Below the pieces are notes generated by a model. It was not told where the DNA came from and made no database searches. It was given only the letters and a program-made list of their open reading frames with translations. From Cyclobacteriaceae bacterium (GTDB lineage: Bacteria; Bacteroidota; Bacteroidia; Cytophagales; Cyclobacteriaceae), in contig JANQPQ010000016.1 of the NCBI GenBank assembly GCA_028285445.1, positions 160,329-224,328 of the forward strand: a stretch of 64,000 nt of DNA. Direction: 5' to 3'. Each line of letters opens with the position of its first letter. The first letter of the stretch is position 1. Below, piece after piece: positions 16,918-25,928 of the stretch. The position numbers and the translations under genes are program-made.

Positions 16918-18147
16918 ATGTTCAAACAAGGAATATTGTACTTACTCATTATCTCTGCTTTGCTATCTTGCCAAACTGAAAAAGAAACGGAGATGCCAAA
17001 GACAGATGAGGAATTAAGAACCCTGGCAAACGAGCTTGCACAGAAATACATAATTACTGACGGCCACATCGATATACCCTATCGGCTTAAGAATAGGATG
17101 GAAGATATTTCTGTGAGGACGGAGAACGGAGATTTCGATTATGTTAGGGCTAAGGAAGGTGGCTTGGATGCTCCATTCATGTCGATCTACATACCTTCCG
17201 CTTTACAAGCAACCGGCGGCAGCAAGGCCCTGGCAGATTCCCTGATAGACATGGTTGAAGGGATTGTTTCAAAAGACCCTGACAAATTCGCCTTGGCATA
17301 CTCTCCAGCCGATGTAAAGTCAAACTTCGAAAACGGTTTGATATCACTACCGATGGGAATGGAAAATGGATCGCCAGTGGAAAGTAACCTCGAAAACCTC
17401 CAGCATTTCTACAATCGCGGAATCAGGTATATCACGCTAACGCATGCGCTTGATAATGAGATCTGCGATTCGTCATACGATACCACAAGAACCTGGAACG
17501 GACTGAGCGACTTTGGCAGACAAGTAATTGCAGAGATGAACAGACTTGGTATCATGGTAGATATTTCTCACGTTTCTGACGATACCTTTTACCAGGTAAT
17601 GGAACTTACTGAGGCTCCAGCCATTGCTTCACATTCCAGTTGCAGGGTGTTTACTCCTGGCTGGGAGCGCAATATGAATGATGAAATGATAAAGAGGCTC
17701 GCTGAAAATGGTGGTGTAATTCAGATTGCCTTTGGGTCTTCATTTTTGGATTCTGCTTCGGTTAGAAAACGACGAGACAATAACGAGCACATTGCCAATT
17801 GGAGAAAGGAGAATAACCTGGACGAACAAGACTCAGCTGCTCAGACTTATGCTGCCCAATATAACGCTGATAACCCATTCTATACTACAGTGCAAGTTGC
17901 TGCAGACCACTTCGATCATGTGGTGAAGCTCGTAGGCATCGATCATGTAGCCTTCGGGTCTGATTTCGATGGTGTCGGTGATTCTCTTCCATACGGTTTG
18001 AAAGATGCGGCCGCATATCCTAACCTTATCTTCGAGCTGCTAAAAAGAGGTTATGCTGAAGAAGATATTGAAAAGGTCTGCTATCTAAATGTATTCAGAG
18101 TGTGGTCTAAAGTAGAGGAAGTCGCTGCAGCTAAGCAGGGATCCTAG
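16918..18147 (+). CDS. Membrane dipeptidase (renal dipeptidase family, M19), lipoprotein
   Basis: The 409-residue protein starts with a lipoprotein signal (LLIISALLSC, lipid Cys18). The M19 zinc ligands are in place: HID of TDGHIDIPYR (H50, D52), the bridging glutamate of LPMGMENGSP, and the two histidines in DISHVSDDTFYQ and PAIASHSSCR. Near the end IDHVAFGSDFDGVGD carries the conserved aspartate. It hydrolyses dipeptides, including those with a D-residue at the C-terminus, in the periplasm or on the outer membrane. An asparagine-rich acidic insertion lies between about 270 and 320 (DNNEHIANWRKENNLDEQ), as in many Bacteroidota members. It begins 68 bases after the glycosyltransferase and ends 27 bases before the SpoIIM gene. 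Confidence 0.92.
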   Translation: MFKQGILYLLIISALLSCQTEKETEMPKTDEELRTLANELAQKYIITDGHIDIPYRLKNRMEDISVRTENGDFDYVRAKEGGLDAPFMSIYIPSALQATGGSKALADSLIDMVEGIVSKDPDKFALAYSPADVKSNFENGLISLPMGMENGSPVESNLENLQHFYNRGIRYITLTHALDNEICDSSYDTTRTWNGLSDFGRQVIAEMNRLGIMVDISHVSDDTFYQVMELTEAPAIASHSSCRVFTPGWERNMNDEMIKRLAENGGVIQIAFGSSFLDSASVRKRRDNNEHIANWRKENNLDEQDSAAQTYAAQYNADNPFYTTVQVAADHFDHVVKLVGIDHVAFGSDFDGVGDSLPYGLKDAAAYPNLIFELLKRGYAEEDIEKVCYLNVFRVWSKVEEVAAAKQGS

Positions 18148-18174
18148 CCATAGCGGGTAATAGGGAAAACAAGT

Positions 18175-19179
18175 ATGCGAGAAGCAGCATTTGTAAAGAA
18201 TAATGTAGCACGATGGCAGGAATTTGAAAGATTGCTGAGCCTGGAAACCCCACCGGATCCAGACCAGATGGCTGAATTGTTCATCCACATTACAGATGAC
18301 CTTTCATTCTCCCGAACCCAATATCCTGATAGCGAAACTACCATTTATCTAAATGGCTTGGCTTCCAAGATACACCAGGAGATCTATAAGAATAAGAAAG
18401 AGGATAAGAACCGATTTATCACATTCTGGACAGAAGAGATACCGATTCTGTTCAGGAGTGTTCACGCCAAACTTCTGTATTCTTTCCTAATATTTTCACT
18501 AGCTATCTTGATTGGAGTTGTCTCGCAACAAAACGACGAGGACTTCGCCAGGCTAATTTTGGGAAGTGGCTATGTGAATATGACTTTGGATAATATTGAA
18601 AATGGTGACCCGCTGGCAGTTTATGGTCGTACCGAGCAAACTGATATGTTTTTCAGGATCACCTTCAACAATGTTCGGGTTTCATTTATGGTATTTGTGG
18701 CCGGCCTATTGTTCTCACTGGGTACTGGATTTATACTATTTGGCAATGGAGTTATGGTAGGTACTTTCTTTACATTTCTGGCCCAGCAAGATTACCTTGC
18801 AGATTCACTGCTAATTGTTATGTTGCATGGCACCCTTGAGCTGTCGGCAATTGTGGTGGCAGGAGCAGCTGGTTTCGTACTTGGCAATAGCATTCTCTTT
18901 CCCGGAACCTATTCCAGAATTGCCTCATTCAAGATTGGAGCAAAAAAGGGGATTAAGATCATTATGGGCCTAATGCCGGTATTTATCCTGGCAGGTTTTA
19001 TCGAATCGTTTGTTACCCGATATACGGGCATGCATTGGTCTATTAAAGCTGTGGTGATAGTGCTGTCAGCTATATTTATTGTTTATTACTACATCTACTT
19101 ACCTATTAAATTAGAACGCAATGGCGCAGGCAAGAGCCATCAGATATCAGAAAGAGAGGAAGTTCGGGCAAAAGATTAA
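18175..19179 (+). CDS. SpoIIM family (stage II sporulation protein M-like) membrane protein
   Basis: This 334-residue protein has a soluble N-terminal 95 residues, then a first membrane helix (98-117, LLYSFLIFSLAILIGVVSQQ), a periplasmic stretch, and four or so further helices. The family hallmarks NNVRVSFMVFVAGLLFSLGT (165-184) and MLHGTLELSAIVVAGAAGF (216-234) are present, with HGTLE as the conserved polar motif. Members outside spore formers have no known enzymatic role but travel with RDD, MoxR and DUF58 genes, which follow here. It is the first gene of a six-gene operon and overlaps the next gene by 59 bases. Confidence 0.9.
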   Translation: MREAAFVKNNVARWQEFERLLSLETPPDPDQMAELFIHITDDLSFSRTQYPDSETTIYLNGLASKIHQEIYKNKKEDKNRFITFWTEEIPILFRSVHAKLLYSFLIFSLAILIGVVSQQNDEDFARLILGSGYVNMTLDNIENGDPLAVYGRTEQTDMFFRITFNNVRVSFMVFVAGLLFSLGTGFILFGNGVMVGTFFTFLAQQDYLADSLLIVMLHGTLELSAIVVAGAAGFVLGNSILFPGTYSRIASFKIGAKKGIKIIMGLMPVFILAGFIESFVTRYTGMHWSIKAVVIVLSAIFIVYYYIYLPIKLERNGAGKSHQISEREEVRAKD

Positions 19180-20095
19180 CGCCACGTTCGAATTCATTAG
19201 AATTAACTTTTGGCCGCTGGTTAAGAGCATGCTCTTTATTGCTGGCCCTTTCATTGTAATCGGTAGCATCTTTATTGGTAATTTCTTCACCCAAATTTTC
19301 ATAATGGCAGCCTCTGGCGAGAGCGGACCGGCAGGAACGGACTTCAATGCTGCCATCAGCATGTTTGTGGGCATAATTGGTTTTCTGTTATTCCTGTTGC
19401 TGGGGGGGTCGGCAATAATTGCAGTGGTAAACAATTACATGAAGGTTTATGAGGAAAAGCAAACACACCAATTAGAGTTAGCAGATATATGGCCAGCAGT
19501 TAAGAAAAACTTCTTAATGGTATTTGGTACCATGTGCCTGCTTTCACTCCTTGTTATTATCCTTTATGTTGTGGTAATAGTACCGCTAACGTTAGTATTA
19601 GCAGCCATTCCCGGACTGTTCATTCTTGGCATTATTGCCTTTTACGGAGCTATTACCTATCTGTCAGTAATCTTCACCCTGGTATTTTTCATTAGAATCT
19701 ACGAACGAAAAGACCTGGGGTCGGCGCTATCGAGGGCATTTTATCTTATTAAGGGCTATTGGTGGAAAACATTTGGATTGCTATTTGTCATGAGCCTGAT
19801 ACATAGCTCAATTACCACCCTCTTTATAATTCCCTGGTACGCCAACCTGATACTCTACATTTTTCATAACGCTCAATCAAACATCTTTGAAGAACCTTCT
19901 TTGCTCTTTACTATTACCAATTACGCTACACTGATTTTGTACATGTTGAGCAACTTCATCTTTTATTGTATTCCACTTATTGCGTTGGCCTTCCAGTACT
20001 TTAACCTGGTAGAAATAAAAGAGGCTAAAGGCCTTATGGAAAGCATCGACGATATTGGAACTACTTCCCAGCAAAGTGATGAGGAAACTTATTAG
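19121..20095 (+). CDS. Multi-pass membrane protein of the MoxR/DUF58 cassette, unknown function
   Basis: A 324-residue protein with about six hydrophobic helices, opening with KERKFGQKINATFEFIRINF before the first helix (LVKSMLFIAGPFIVIGSIFI, about 33-52). A cytoplasmic loop QLELADIWPAVKKNFLMVFG and another with RIYERKDLGSALSRAFYLIK separate the helices. It resembles the membrane domain found in glycerophosphodiester phosphodiesterase-like or DUF975-like proteins, but without a catalytic domain. The position between SpoIIM and DUF4129 genes is conserved in many Bacteroidota. Its start lies 59 bases inside the preceding gene; a later start would delete the conserved N-terminal segment, so the overlap is probably real. 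Confidence 0.7.
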   Translation: MAQARAIRYQKERKFGQKINATFEFIRINFWPLVKSMLFIAGPFIVIGSIFIGNFFTQIFIMAASGESGPAGTDFNAAISMFVGIIGFLLFLLLGGSAIIAVVNNYMKVYEEKQTHQLELADIWPAVKKNFLMVFGTMCLLSLLVIILYVVVIVPLTLVLAAIPGLFILGIIAFYGAITYLSVIFTLVFFIRIYERKDLGSALSRAFYLIKGYWWKTFGLLFVMSLIHSSITTLFIIPWYANLILYIFHNAQSNIFEEPSLLFTITNYATLILYMLSNFIFYCIPLIALAFQYFNLVEIKEAKGLMESIDDIGTTSQQSDEETY

Positions 20096-20789
20096 TCTGC
20101 TTTTAATACTTGCCAGCATTTCGGGTTGGGCGCAGGAAGATCAATCCGGAATCTACCGGGATACGACCAAGATTGAAGAAAGGCAATTCTCTGAAGCCCA
20201 ATTAGAAGAATATCGTGCAGATTCGGATTTTGACTACGGAACTCGCCCCACTCCGGAGCTGTCGCTCTGGGAGAGATTTAAGCGTTGGGTAGCTCAGCTT
20301 TTTCGTAGCCTTTTTTATTTCGGAACTGAAACGCCCTGGGGCAAACTATTACTTTATGTTGGGGCAATCTCGCTAATAGTGGCCGTGGTGATGCGGATTT
20401 TAAAAACCAAACAGAAGGGCATACTTGCCGGTGGAGGCGCTTCTTTGGAATATGGCGGCGCCTTGGATGAGAACATCCATGAAATGGATTTCCCAAAGCT
20501 AATAACCGATGCCCGTAACAACAGGCAATTTAGGAAGGCTGTTAGGCTTATTTTTCTTTATGCCCTCAAGAGATTGGCTGATTCAAAAATGGTTGAATGG
20601 GAAGCAGGCAAAACCAACTACGACTACGTATCTGAATTAGAGGCTGATAACCTGCGGCCACACTTTGGCGAATTGAGCTTTTACTTTGACTATGCCTGGT
20701 ATGGCGATTTCAAAGTAGATGAAAGCACCATGCGCAAAGTGGATGGCATATTTTCAAAATTCAATTCTGAAATGGAGGGGATGTCATGA
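20079..20789 (+). CDS. DUF4129 domain protein
   Basis: Starting at the ATG at 20079 the protein has 236 residues with a signal peptide (MRKLISLLLILASISGWAQ). A periplasmic segment is followed by a membrane helix (WGKLLLYVGAISLIVAVVMR, near 93-112) and a cytoplasmic DUF4129 domain, with NRQFRKAVRLIFLYALKRLA and FYFDYAWYGDFKVDEST typical of the family. An earlier ATG at 20055 would spoil the signal peptide, so I prefer 20079; the gene then overlaps the previous one by 17 bases. DUF4129 proteins accompany MoxR/DUF58 genes; whether they transmit a signal from the periplasm to the AAA ATPase is an inference. Confidence 0.85.
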   Translation: MRKLISLLLILASISGWAQEDQSGIYRDTTKIEERQFSEAQLEEYRADSDFDYGTRPTPELSLWERFKRWVAQLFRSLFYFGTETPWGKLLLYVGAISLIVAVVMRILKTKQKGILAGGGASLEYGGALDENIHEMDFPKLITDARNNRQFRKAVRLIFLYALKRLADSKMVEWEAGKTNYDYVSELEADNLRPHFGELSFYFDYAWYGDFKVDESTMRKVDGIFSKFNSEMEGMS

Positions 20790-21973
20790 GACAGGAATTG
20801 AAATACAGTAGCTACTTACTAATAGCAGTCGGCGTTTTCGTAGCCTTTGAAATTTTCACTCCAGACCCAGTCAATTGGACTGTAACCTACCGCGACGATG
20901 ACAAGAACCCCTACGGTGGCTACGTTTTTTCAGAGGTAATGCAAGATGTGTTTCCTGGGAAATCAATCTCGAACTCGGTTTTCACTCTTTATGAGCTTGA
21001 TACGCTTCCAAAGGAAACTAATCTCTTTGTGTTGGCCAGCCACCTGAATCTCGATGAGCTAGATACTAAAACCCTCCTGGAAAGAGTGGCTGCCGGTGGC
21101 AGCGCGCTGCTATCTGCAAACAGTTTTGATGGCACTTTAAGAGACACGCTAAGTGCCTGGACCAGCGACTACTTCTTCTACACAGACCTCATTGAAAATA
21201 TCACTCGTGCCGATACTGCTGGAGTATTCTTTAAGAACCCACAGTTTGCAAATCATGATGAATACTATTTCCGCCGAAATAACATTCCGTATTGTTTCGT
21301 AGACATTGACACCGCCAGGATGAGCGTAATCGCTGAAAATGATCTGGGCTACCCAGTTGCGCTTAGAATAAAGTGGGGAGAAGGGAATCTTATCCTAAAC
21401 TCAACACCTATAGCCTTTACCAACAATTACATGCTCTACCAAAACAATAGCGACTACGTAGCCAAGCTGATCAGTCACCTGCCCGTGGCTAACCTCCACT
21501 GGACACAATACTATCAAATCGGCCGGATGGAAGCGTTAACGCCGTTGCGTTTTATTCTAAATAATGAAGCCCTACGATGGGCCTATTACCTGTCAATACT
21601 TAGCCTGCTTGTATTCATTATGTTCGAATCGAAAAGAAAGCAAAGAGTAATTCCAATTATCAAACCGCTAAAAAATACCAGTGTTGAGTTTGCCAAAACT
21701 CTGGGTAACTTATACCTGCAAGGAGATAACCATAAGAACATTGCCAAAAAACAACTACACTATTTTCTTGAGGGAATAAGAACGAAATACAACCTTCCAA
21801 CCAATAAACTAAACTCTGATTTTTTTAAGAAACTTGCCAACAAGTCTGGCAATCCTACTCAAAAGGTAATGGACCTTTTTGCATATGTTGCAGAACTCGA
21901 TAAGAAACCTGCACTAGCAAAAGAAGATTTGTTGACCCTAAATAAGAAACTCACAGAATTTCACCATGGATAA
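20786..21973 (+). CDS. DUF4350 domain protein
   Basis: This 395-residue protein has a membrane helix near the N-terminus (SSYLLIAVGVFVAFEIFTP), the DUF4350 segment NPYGGYVFSEVMQDVFPGKS with a Rossmann-like fold (NLFVLASHLNLDELDTKTLL), a second membrane helix (YYLSILSLLVFIMFESKR, near 271-288), and a cytoplasmic tail. Start ATG overlaps the upstream stop by four bases (ATGA), a sign of translational coupling. It is the conserved neighbour of MoxR ATPases. Function unknown; the periplasmic domain is likely to bind a ligand or partner. Confidence 0.85.
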   Translation: MRQELKYSSYLLIAVGVFVAFEIFTPDPVNWTVTYRDDDKNPYGGYVFSEVMQDVFPGKSISNSVFTLYELDTLPKETNLFVLASHLNLDELDTKTLLERVAAGGSALLSANSFDGTLRDTLSAWTSDYFFYTDLIENITRADTAGVFFKNPQFANHDEYYFRRNNIPYCFVDIDTARMSVIAENDLGYPVALRIKWGEGNLILNSTPIAFTNNYMLYQNNSDYVAKLISHLPVANLHWTQYYQIGRMEALTPLRFILNNEALRWAYYLSILSLLVFIMFESKRKQRVIPIIKPLKNTSVEFAKTLGNLYLQGDNHKNIAKKQLHYFLEGIRTKYNLPTNKLNSDFFKKLANKSGNPTQKVMDLFAYVAELDKKPALAKEDLLTLNKKLTEFHHG

Positions 21974-22946
21974 CGAAAAAGAATTTACCAGCAGGATAGA
22001 CCTGAGCGCCCTGAGAGAGAGCGTTGAAAATATTAAGAGAGAAATTGCCAAAGTTATTGTTGGCCAGGACAGGATGATTGACTTGCTGGTTACTGCCATA
22101 CTTGCTGATGGCCACGTTTTAATTGAGGGCGTACCCGGTGTTGCCAAAACACTTACCGCCAAACTACTTGCAAGAATCGTCGATACCGACTTCGCCCGTA
22201 TCCAGTTCACACCAGATCTTATGCCTTCTGATATTCTCGGCACTTCTGTTTTCAATATGAAGTCATCCGAATTCGAATTCAGGGCTGGCCCTATATTCTC
22301 CAACATTATACTAATTGATGAAATAAACAGGGCTCCAGCCAAGACACAGGCGGCTCTCTTCGAGGTTATGGAGGAGAGACAAATTACAGTTGATGGTACT
22401 ACCAGCAAAATGGAAGAGCCATATATGGTTTTGGCGACACAAAACCCTATCGAACAGGAGGGCACATACCGTTTGCCCGAAGCTCAGTTAGACCGTTTTT
22501 TGTTTAAGATCAATGTTGGATACCCGAAACTGGACGAGGAGATCCGTATTCTGGAAAGTCATCATCAAAACAAAAACCTAAAAGATCTATCGACAATTAC
22601 ACCGGTATTGAAGCCCAAAGACATACTGGACTACAGGGAAAAAGTAAGTACGATACACCTCGACAATAATCTGCTTAAATACATTGCACAAATAGTAGCA
22701 CAAACCCGTGAAAACAACGCTTTGTACCTCGGCGCATCCCCCAGGGCCTCAGTTTATTTAATGAATGGAGCCAAAGCTTATGCGGCACTGCAGGGGCGCG
22801 ATTTCGTTACTCCTGAGGATGTAAAGTCTTTGGTCAATCCCGTTCTTAATCATCGGGTTATTCTCACCCCTGAGAAGGAAATGGAAGGCTTAGGTGCCGA
22901 AGACATCCTCAATCAAGTTACAGAATCGGTTGAAGTACCCAGGTAG
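21966..22946 (+). CDS. MoxR family AAA+ ATPase
   Basis: This 326-residue ATPase has Walker A GVPGVAKT (55-62), Walker B IILIDEIN (114-121), sensor 1 ATQNPIEQEGTY (157-168), the arginine finger region RLPEAQLDRFLF (169-180) and sensor 2 ASPRASVYL near 260. MoxR ATPases act as chaperones that help mature or activate partner proteins, usually ones with von Willebrand A or DUF58 domains. The partner is probably the DUF58 protein encoded next, whose start codon shares one base with this gene's stop. It overlaps the previous gene by 8 bases. Confidence 0.95.
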   Translation: MDNEKEFTSRIDLSALRESVENIKREIAKVIVGQDRMIDLLVTAILADGHVLIEGVPGVAKTLTAKLLARIVDTDFARIQFTPDLMPSDILGTSVFNMKSSEFEFRAGPIFSNIILIDEINRAPAKTQAALFEVMEERQITVDGTTSKMEEPYMVLATQNPIEQEGTYRLPEAQLDRFLFKINVGYPKLDEEIRILESHHQNKNLKDLSTITPVLKPKDILDYREKVSTIHLDNNLLKYIAQIVAQTRENNALYLGASPRASVYLMNGAKAYAALQGRDFVTPEDVKSLVNPVLNHRVILTPEKEMEGLGAEDILNQVTESVEVPR

Positions 22947-24277
22947 TGAAAAGCCTAAGAGCGCTATATCTTACTAACAGACTATTTACCGTTATAGGCA
23001 TAATAGCCTTTGTGTTTATTTTTGGCTTTCTCTTCTCGTCGGTTCTCTTTATCGCCAAAATCCTTTTCTACACGCTACTGGTATTATTTATTGCAGATGT
23101 CACCTTGCTTTACAGCTCCGTAAGCGGGGTAAAGGCCAGAAGGTTTGTAGCAGACAAACTCTCTAATGGAGATTTCAATGAGATTAGGGTCTATATTGAG
23201 AATCACTACCCTTTCAATATCGGTGTTAACCTCATCGACGAAGTACCATTCCAGTTTCAAAGAAGAGATTTGAATTACCACATTGAGCTTAAGCCCAATC
23301 AAAAGAAGACGGTAAAATACCAGGTTAGGCCTGTAAAAAGAGGTGAGTACTCATTTGGGCTTATCAATATATTCTGCAAAACAACCTTGGGGCTTGTCTC
23401 AAGAAGATACAAACTAGGCACCGCAAGCATGGTGCCTGTTTATCCATCTTTTATTCAAATGAGGAAATACGAATTGCTGGCCATCTCCAACAAGCTAACA
23501 GAATTCGGAATTAAGAAAATTCGTCGTATCGGGCACAATATGGAGTTTGATCAGATTAAGGAATATGTAACAGGAGACGATTTCCGCACCATTAATTGGA
23601 AGGCAACGGCCAGGAAAGCCACTTTGATGGTGAACAGTTACCAGGACGAGAAGTCCCAGCAAATCTATTCCGTTATAGACAAAGGGCGCATCATGCAAAT
23701 GCCATTTGCGGAAATGACCCTTCTTGATTATGCTATCAATGCAGCATTAGCAATTTCGAATATCGCCATAAAAAAAGACGACAAAGCCGGCCTTATAACT
23801 TTTCAGCATAAACTCGGCACGCTAATTCCAGCTAGCCGACGCAATAAGCAAATGCATATTATCCAGGAGGCACTTTACAATCAAAAAACGGCATTTAAGG
23901 AAACTGATTTTTCTAACTTATTTGCGAATATTCAACACAAGCTTAGTCAAAGAAGCCTGTTATTGCTGTTCACCAATTTTGAGTCTGCCATTTCAATGCG
24001 TAGGCAACTACCCTACTTGCACCGGCTGGCAAAGAATCATCTGGTAGTATTAGTGTTTTTTGAGAACACAGAGCTGACCGAACTGCTACAATCGAAACCA
24101 AATGACGTCAGAGGGATTTACCACAAAACTATAGCCGAAAAACTAGCATTCGAGAAGAAACTCATGGTGCATGAATTGGTTGCTAATGGCATCCATGCCG
24201 TGTTAACCCCACCAGATCAATTGACGATTAATACCATTAACAAATACCTGGAATTAAAAGCCCGCGGCCTGATTTAG
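22946..24277 (+). CDS. DUF58 domain protein (vWA-like), MoxR partner
   Basis: This 443-residue protein has two adjacent hydrophobic helices at the N-terminus (about 16-52) followed by a beta-rich part and the DUF58 core, with IKEYVTGDDFRTINWKATAR (about 204-223) and a vWA-like domain (QIYSVIDKGRIMQMP, then a final LLLLFTNFES strand). The DxGR of VIDKGR takes the place of the MIDAS DxSxS motif and lacks its serines, so metal binding is doubtful. The start codon GTG overlaps the stop of the ATPase by one base. It is the last gene in the cassette. The end overlaps the convergent 2TM gene by 4 bases. Confidence 0.9.
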   Translation: MKSLRALYLTNRLFTVIGIIAFVFIFGFLFSSVLFIAKILFYTLLVLFIADVTLLYSSVSGVKARRFVADKLSNGDFNEIRVYIENHYPFNIGVNLIDEVPFQFQRRDLNYHIELKPNQKKTVKYQVRPVKRGEYSFGLINIFCKTTLGLVSRRYKLGTASMVPVYPSFIQMRKYELLAISNKLTEFGIKKIRRIGHNMEFDQIKEYVTGDDFRTINWKATARKATLMVNSYQDEKSQQIYSVIDKGRIMQMPFAEMTLLDYAINAALAISNIAIKKDDKAGLITFQHKLGTLIPASRRNKQMHIIQEALYNQKTAFKETDFSNLFANIQHKLSQRSLLLLFTNFESAISMRRQLPYLHRLAKNHLVVLVFFENTELTELLQSKPNDVRGIYHKTIAEKLAFEKKLMVHELVANGIHAVLTPPDQLTINTINKYLELKARGLI

Positions 24278-24570
24278 GACGGGTGCTCTTTGCCTGATCT
24301 TACGGGGAAGAATGGAAGGGAAATCATCATTAGTGCTTTCTGAATGTCTTTGCCGCTTCCACCTTCTCTGTAGATAAGCAAGCCATGATAAATCAATATT
24401 ATGGCCCATAGTAATATCGGGAAGAGCATCCACCAAAGTGAATTGAAGTTTCTCAAACTCACCAAGACCAGCACTATGTTCACTACAAAATAAACCACTA
24501 CGTGGATTACGAAATAGTGCAGCTGCTTTATTAGCTTTTGTGTCTTCTGATATAGGTCCTTATCCTGCAC
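24274..24570 (-). CDS. 2TM domain membrane protein
   Basis: A 98-residue protein with two hydrophobic helices (FVIHVVVYFVVNIVLVLVSL at 20-39 and MLFPILLWAIILIYHGLLIY at 48-67) and short charged ends. The histidine near the start of the first helix and the WxxxFPxxxWxxxL pattern fit the 2TM family of Bacteroidota, where the unit is often attached to LytTR kinases; here it is free-standing. Start codon is GTG; no ATG precedes it. The function is unknown. Confidence 0.75.
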   Translation of the reverse strand: MQDKDLYQKTQKLIKQLHYFVIHVVVYFVVNIVLVLVSLRNFNSLWWMLFPILLWAIILIYHGLLIYREGGSGKDIQKALMMISLPFFPVRSGKEHPS

Positions 24571-24646
24571 TTAAGAGGGGTTTAGCTATAATTTGCCCTA
24601 AGGGCTTATTAGCCCGTGGCAATTGTTGTATGAATTTAAAAAAGAA

Positions 24647-24677
24647 AAGGTAACTCAAGCAAATCTTAAGTTACCTT
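24647..24677 (-). terminator. Rho-independent terminator of the 24699-25409 gene
   Basis: A 13-bp stem with one mismatch (AAGGTAACTTAAG against its complement) encloses a 5-base loop. On the minus strand it is followed by TTTCTTTTTT. It stands 21 bases after the stop codon of the outer-membrane-type gene. Confidence 0.8.
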
Positions 24678-24698
24678 GACTCTATCAAAAATTCTGAG

Positions 24699-25409
24699 TT
24701 AAAACCTTCCAAACTTCATAGTGAAGAAGTAATTGGTATTTTCGAAATCGCTGGTAGAAGTAGCCAGCAGCTCTAGATTTTCTACAAATCGCCGGGTCAT
24801 TCCCACCCCAATACGGAAACGCCTTGAAACGTTTACTTCTAATGCAACTCCGGGCTCGATATACCAGAACACGTCGTCAGCGACAACATCCGAAGAGCTA
24901 TCAACCGTATTGTTTTCATAATCCTCAAGATACCCCAGCCAGCCTGCACCTCCAGCAATGGGGAAGGTAATATGAACTACCTGGTTAGAAAGTATTATAG
25001 GCTCGATAAACATTCCACCGTAGCCACCAATTATGAAAACGTCTTGCAGCGGAGTAACATCGCTATACTTTGCGGTTGGAATAATGCCATGCCCTTCAAA
25101 ACCTATTGCAACAGCCCGGTTAATAATCCAACCTCCTCTAAATCCTGCCATAACAATTGTCTCTCCTCTAAAATCGCTGCCTCTGAAGCTCAAAGCTCCA
25201 AATCCACCATGGTGGTGGTTTCTACCTGCGAGGGTTTTAATTTCTGATCGATTACGGCGTCGATAGCGTTTTTCCCACTCCCGGTCACGTTCCCGTTGTG
25301 ACCTTCTTAGAGCGTTTTCAGTTTCTGTGGAATCGCTTACCGTATTATGGTCCTGACTCCATGCCAAGCCAGCCGTAAATATGAGCAATGTGAGTACTAA
25401 TTTTTTCAT
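24699..25409 (-). CDS. Secreted beta-barrel-like protein, unknown
   Basis: The 236-residue protein has a signal peptide (MKKLVLTLLIFTAGLAWSQ), a highly charged segment with many arginines (about 34-58), and then alternating strands such as MAGFRGGWIINRAVAIGFEG and YGGMFIEPIILSNQVVHITF, ending in an aromatic residue (FFTMKFGRF). The strand pattern and terminal phenylalanine suggest a small outer-membrane barrel. I recognise no named family. The final nine residues may be the signal for the barrel assembly machinery. It is a single-gene unit with its own terminator. Confidence 0.65.
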   Translation of the reverse strand: MKKLVLTLLIFTAGLAWSQDHNTVSDSTETENALRRSQRERDREWEKRYRRRNRSEIKTLAGRNHHHGGFGALSFRGSDFRGETIVMAGFRGGWIINRAVAIGFEGHGIIPTAKYSDVTPLQDVFIIGGYGGMFIEPIILSNQVVHITFPIAGGAGWLGYLEDYENNTVDSSSDVVADDVFWYIEPGVALEVNVSRRFRIGVGMTRRFVENLELLATSTSDFENTNYFFTMKFGRF

Positions 25410-25555
25410 AGTCTTGAGTTTCCTAATCTTGTTGAACTAAAGACACCCTTCCTCCAAATGGGTTTCCATTTCCGGTCAAAACTTTTTGCTGAACCGCCCG
25501 TGAACTACAACTGGAGCCATATATAAAGCGTTTTCACCCTTGAAAGCCCTTTACA

Positions 25556-25585
25556 TTGGATTACCATTCATTATTGCTATCCTTG
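25556..25585 (+). promoter_or_regulatory. Possible weak promoter for the 25608 gene
   Basis: TTG at 25556-25558 is followed after 19 bases by TATCCTTG (25578-25585), one base off the TAnnTTTG consensus. It ends 22 bases before the ATG at 25608, so the leader would be short. Confidence 0.3.
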
Positions 25586-25607
25586 TGCAACTTGAGACGA
25601 TCTATAT

Positions 25608-25928
25608 ATGTTCAATTTTTTTAAAGGGAAGCGAAAAGAGAAGAAAGACCAGCTTCCATCCCTTAGCGATTTAAATAATCAACCACTCCAGGAAGGAGAC
25701 TTAGTACTTTCCCTTCGCTATGATCTCGGAAAATGCAGGTTAATTGTACAGAATGAGAGTTATGCCTATGAGTCACTCGATAGTGGCGAAACTGTAAGCT
25801 GGGTGAAAATGATTGATGCTGCTACTGAAAATCAGAAGGTAAAAAAGATAATACCCGGCCAGGAGGGAGAGGGTGAAGATAAACAAGAAAGTAAGCCTGA
25901 AGAGAACGAGATGGTTAAAGATCAGTAG
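25608..25928 (+). CDS. Small conserved-type cytoplasmic protein, unknown
   Basis: This 106-residue protein has a basic N-terminus (FFKGKRKEKKDQLP), a compact folded-looking core (LQEGDLVLSLRYDLGKCRLI, then SYAYESLDSGETVSWVKMID) and an acidic, glutamate-rich tail. No signal, membrane segment or known domain is seen. The core reads like a small beta-barrel similar to those of regulatory or adaptor proteins, but that is only an impression. Its end overlaps the convergent DUF6438 gene by 14 bases. Confidence 0.6.
   Translation: MFNFFKGKRKEKKDQLPSLSDLNNQPLQEGDLVLSLRYDLGKCRLIVQNESYAYESLDSGETVSWVKMIDAATENQKVKKIIPGQEGEGEDKQESKPEENEMVKDQ

Noticed and set aside
24602..24615. Short hairpin GGGCT-TATT-AGCCC in the 24570-24699 gap
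   Set aside because: Only five pairs and no T-run on either strand; the stronger terminator at 24647-24677 explains the gap.
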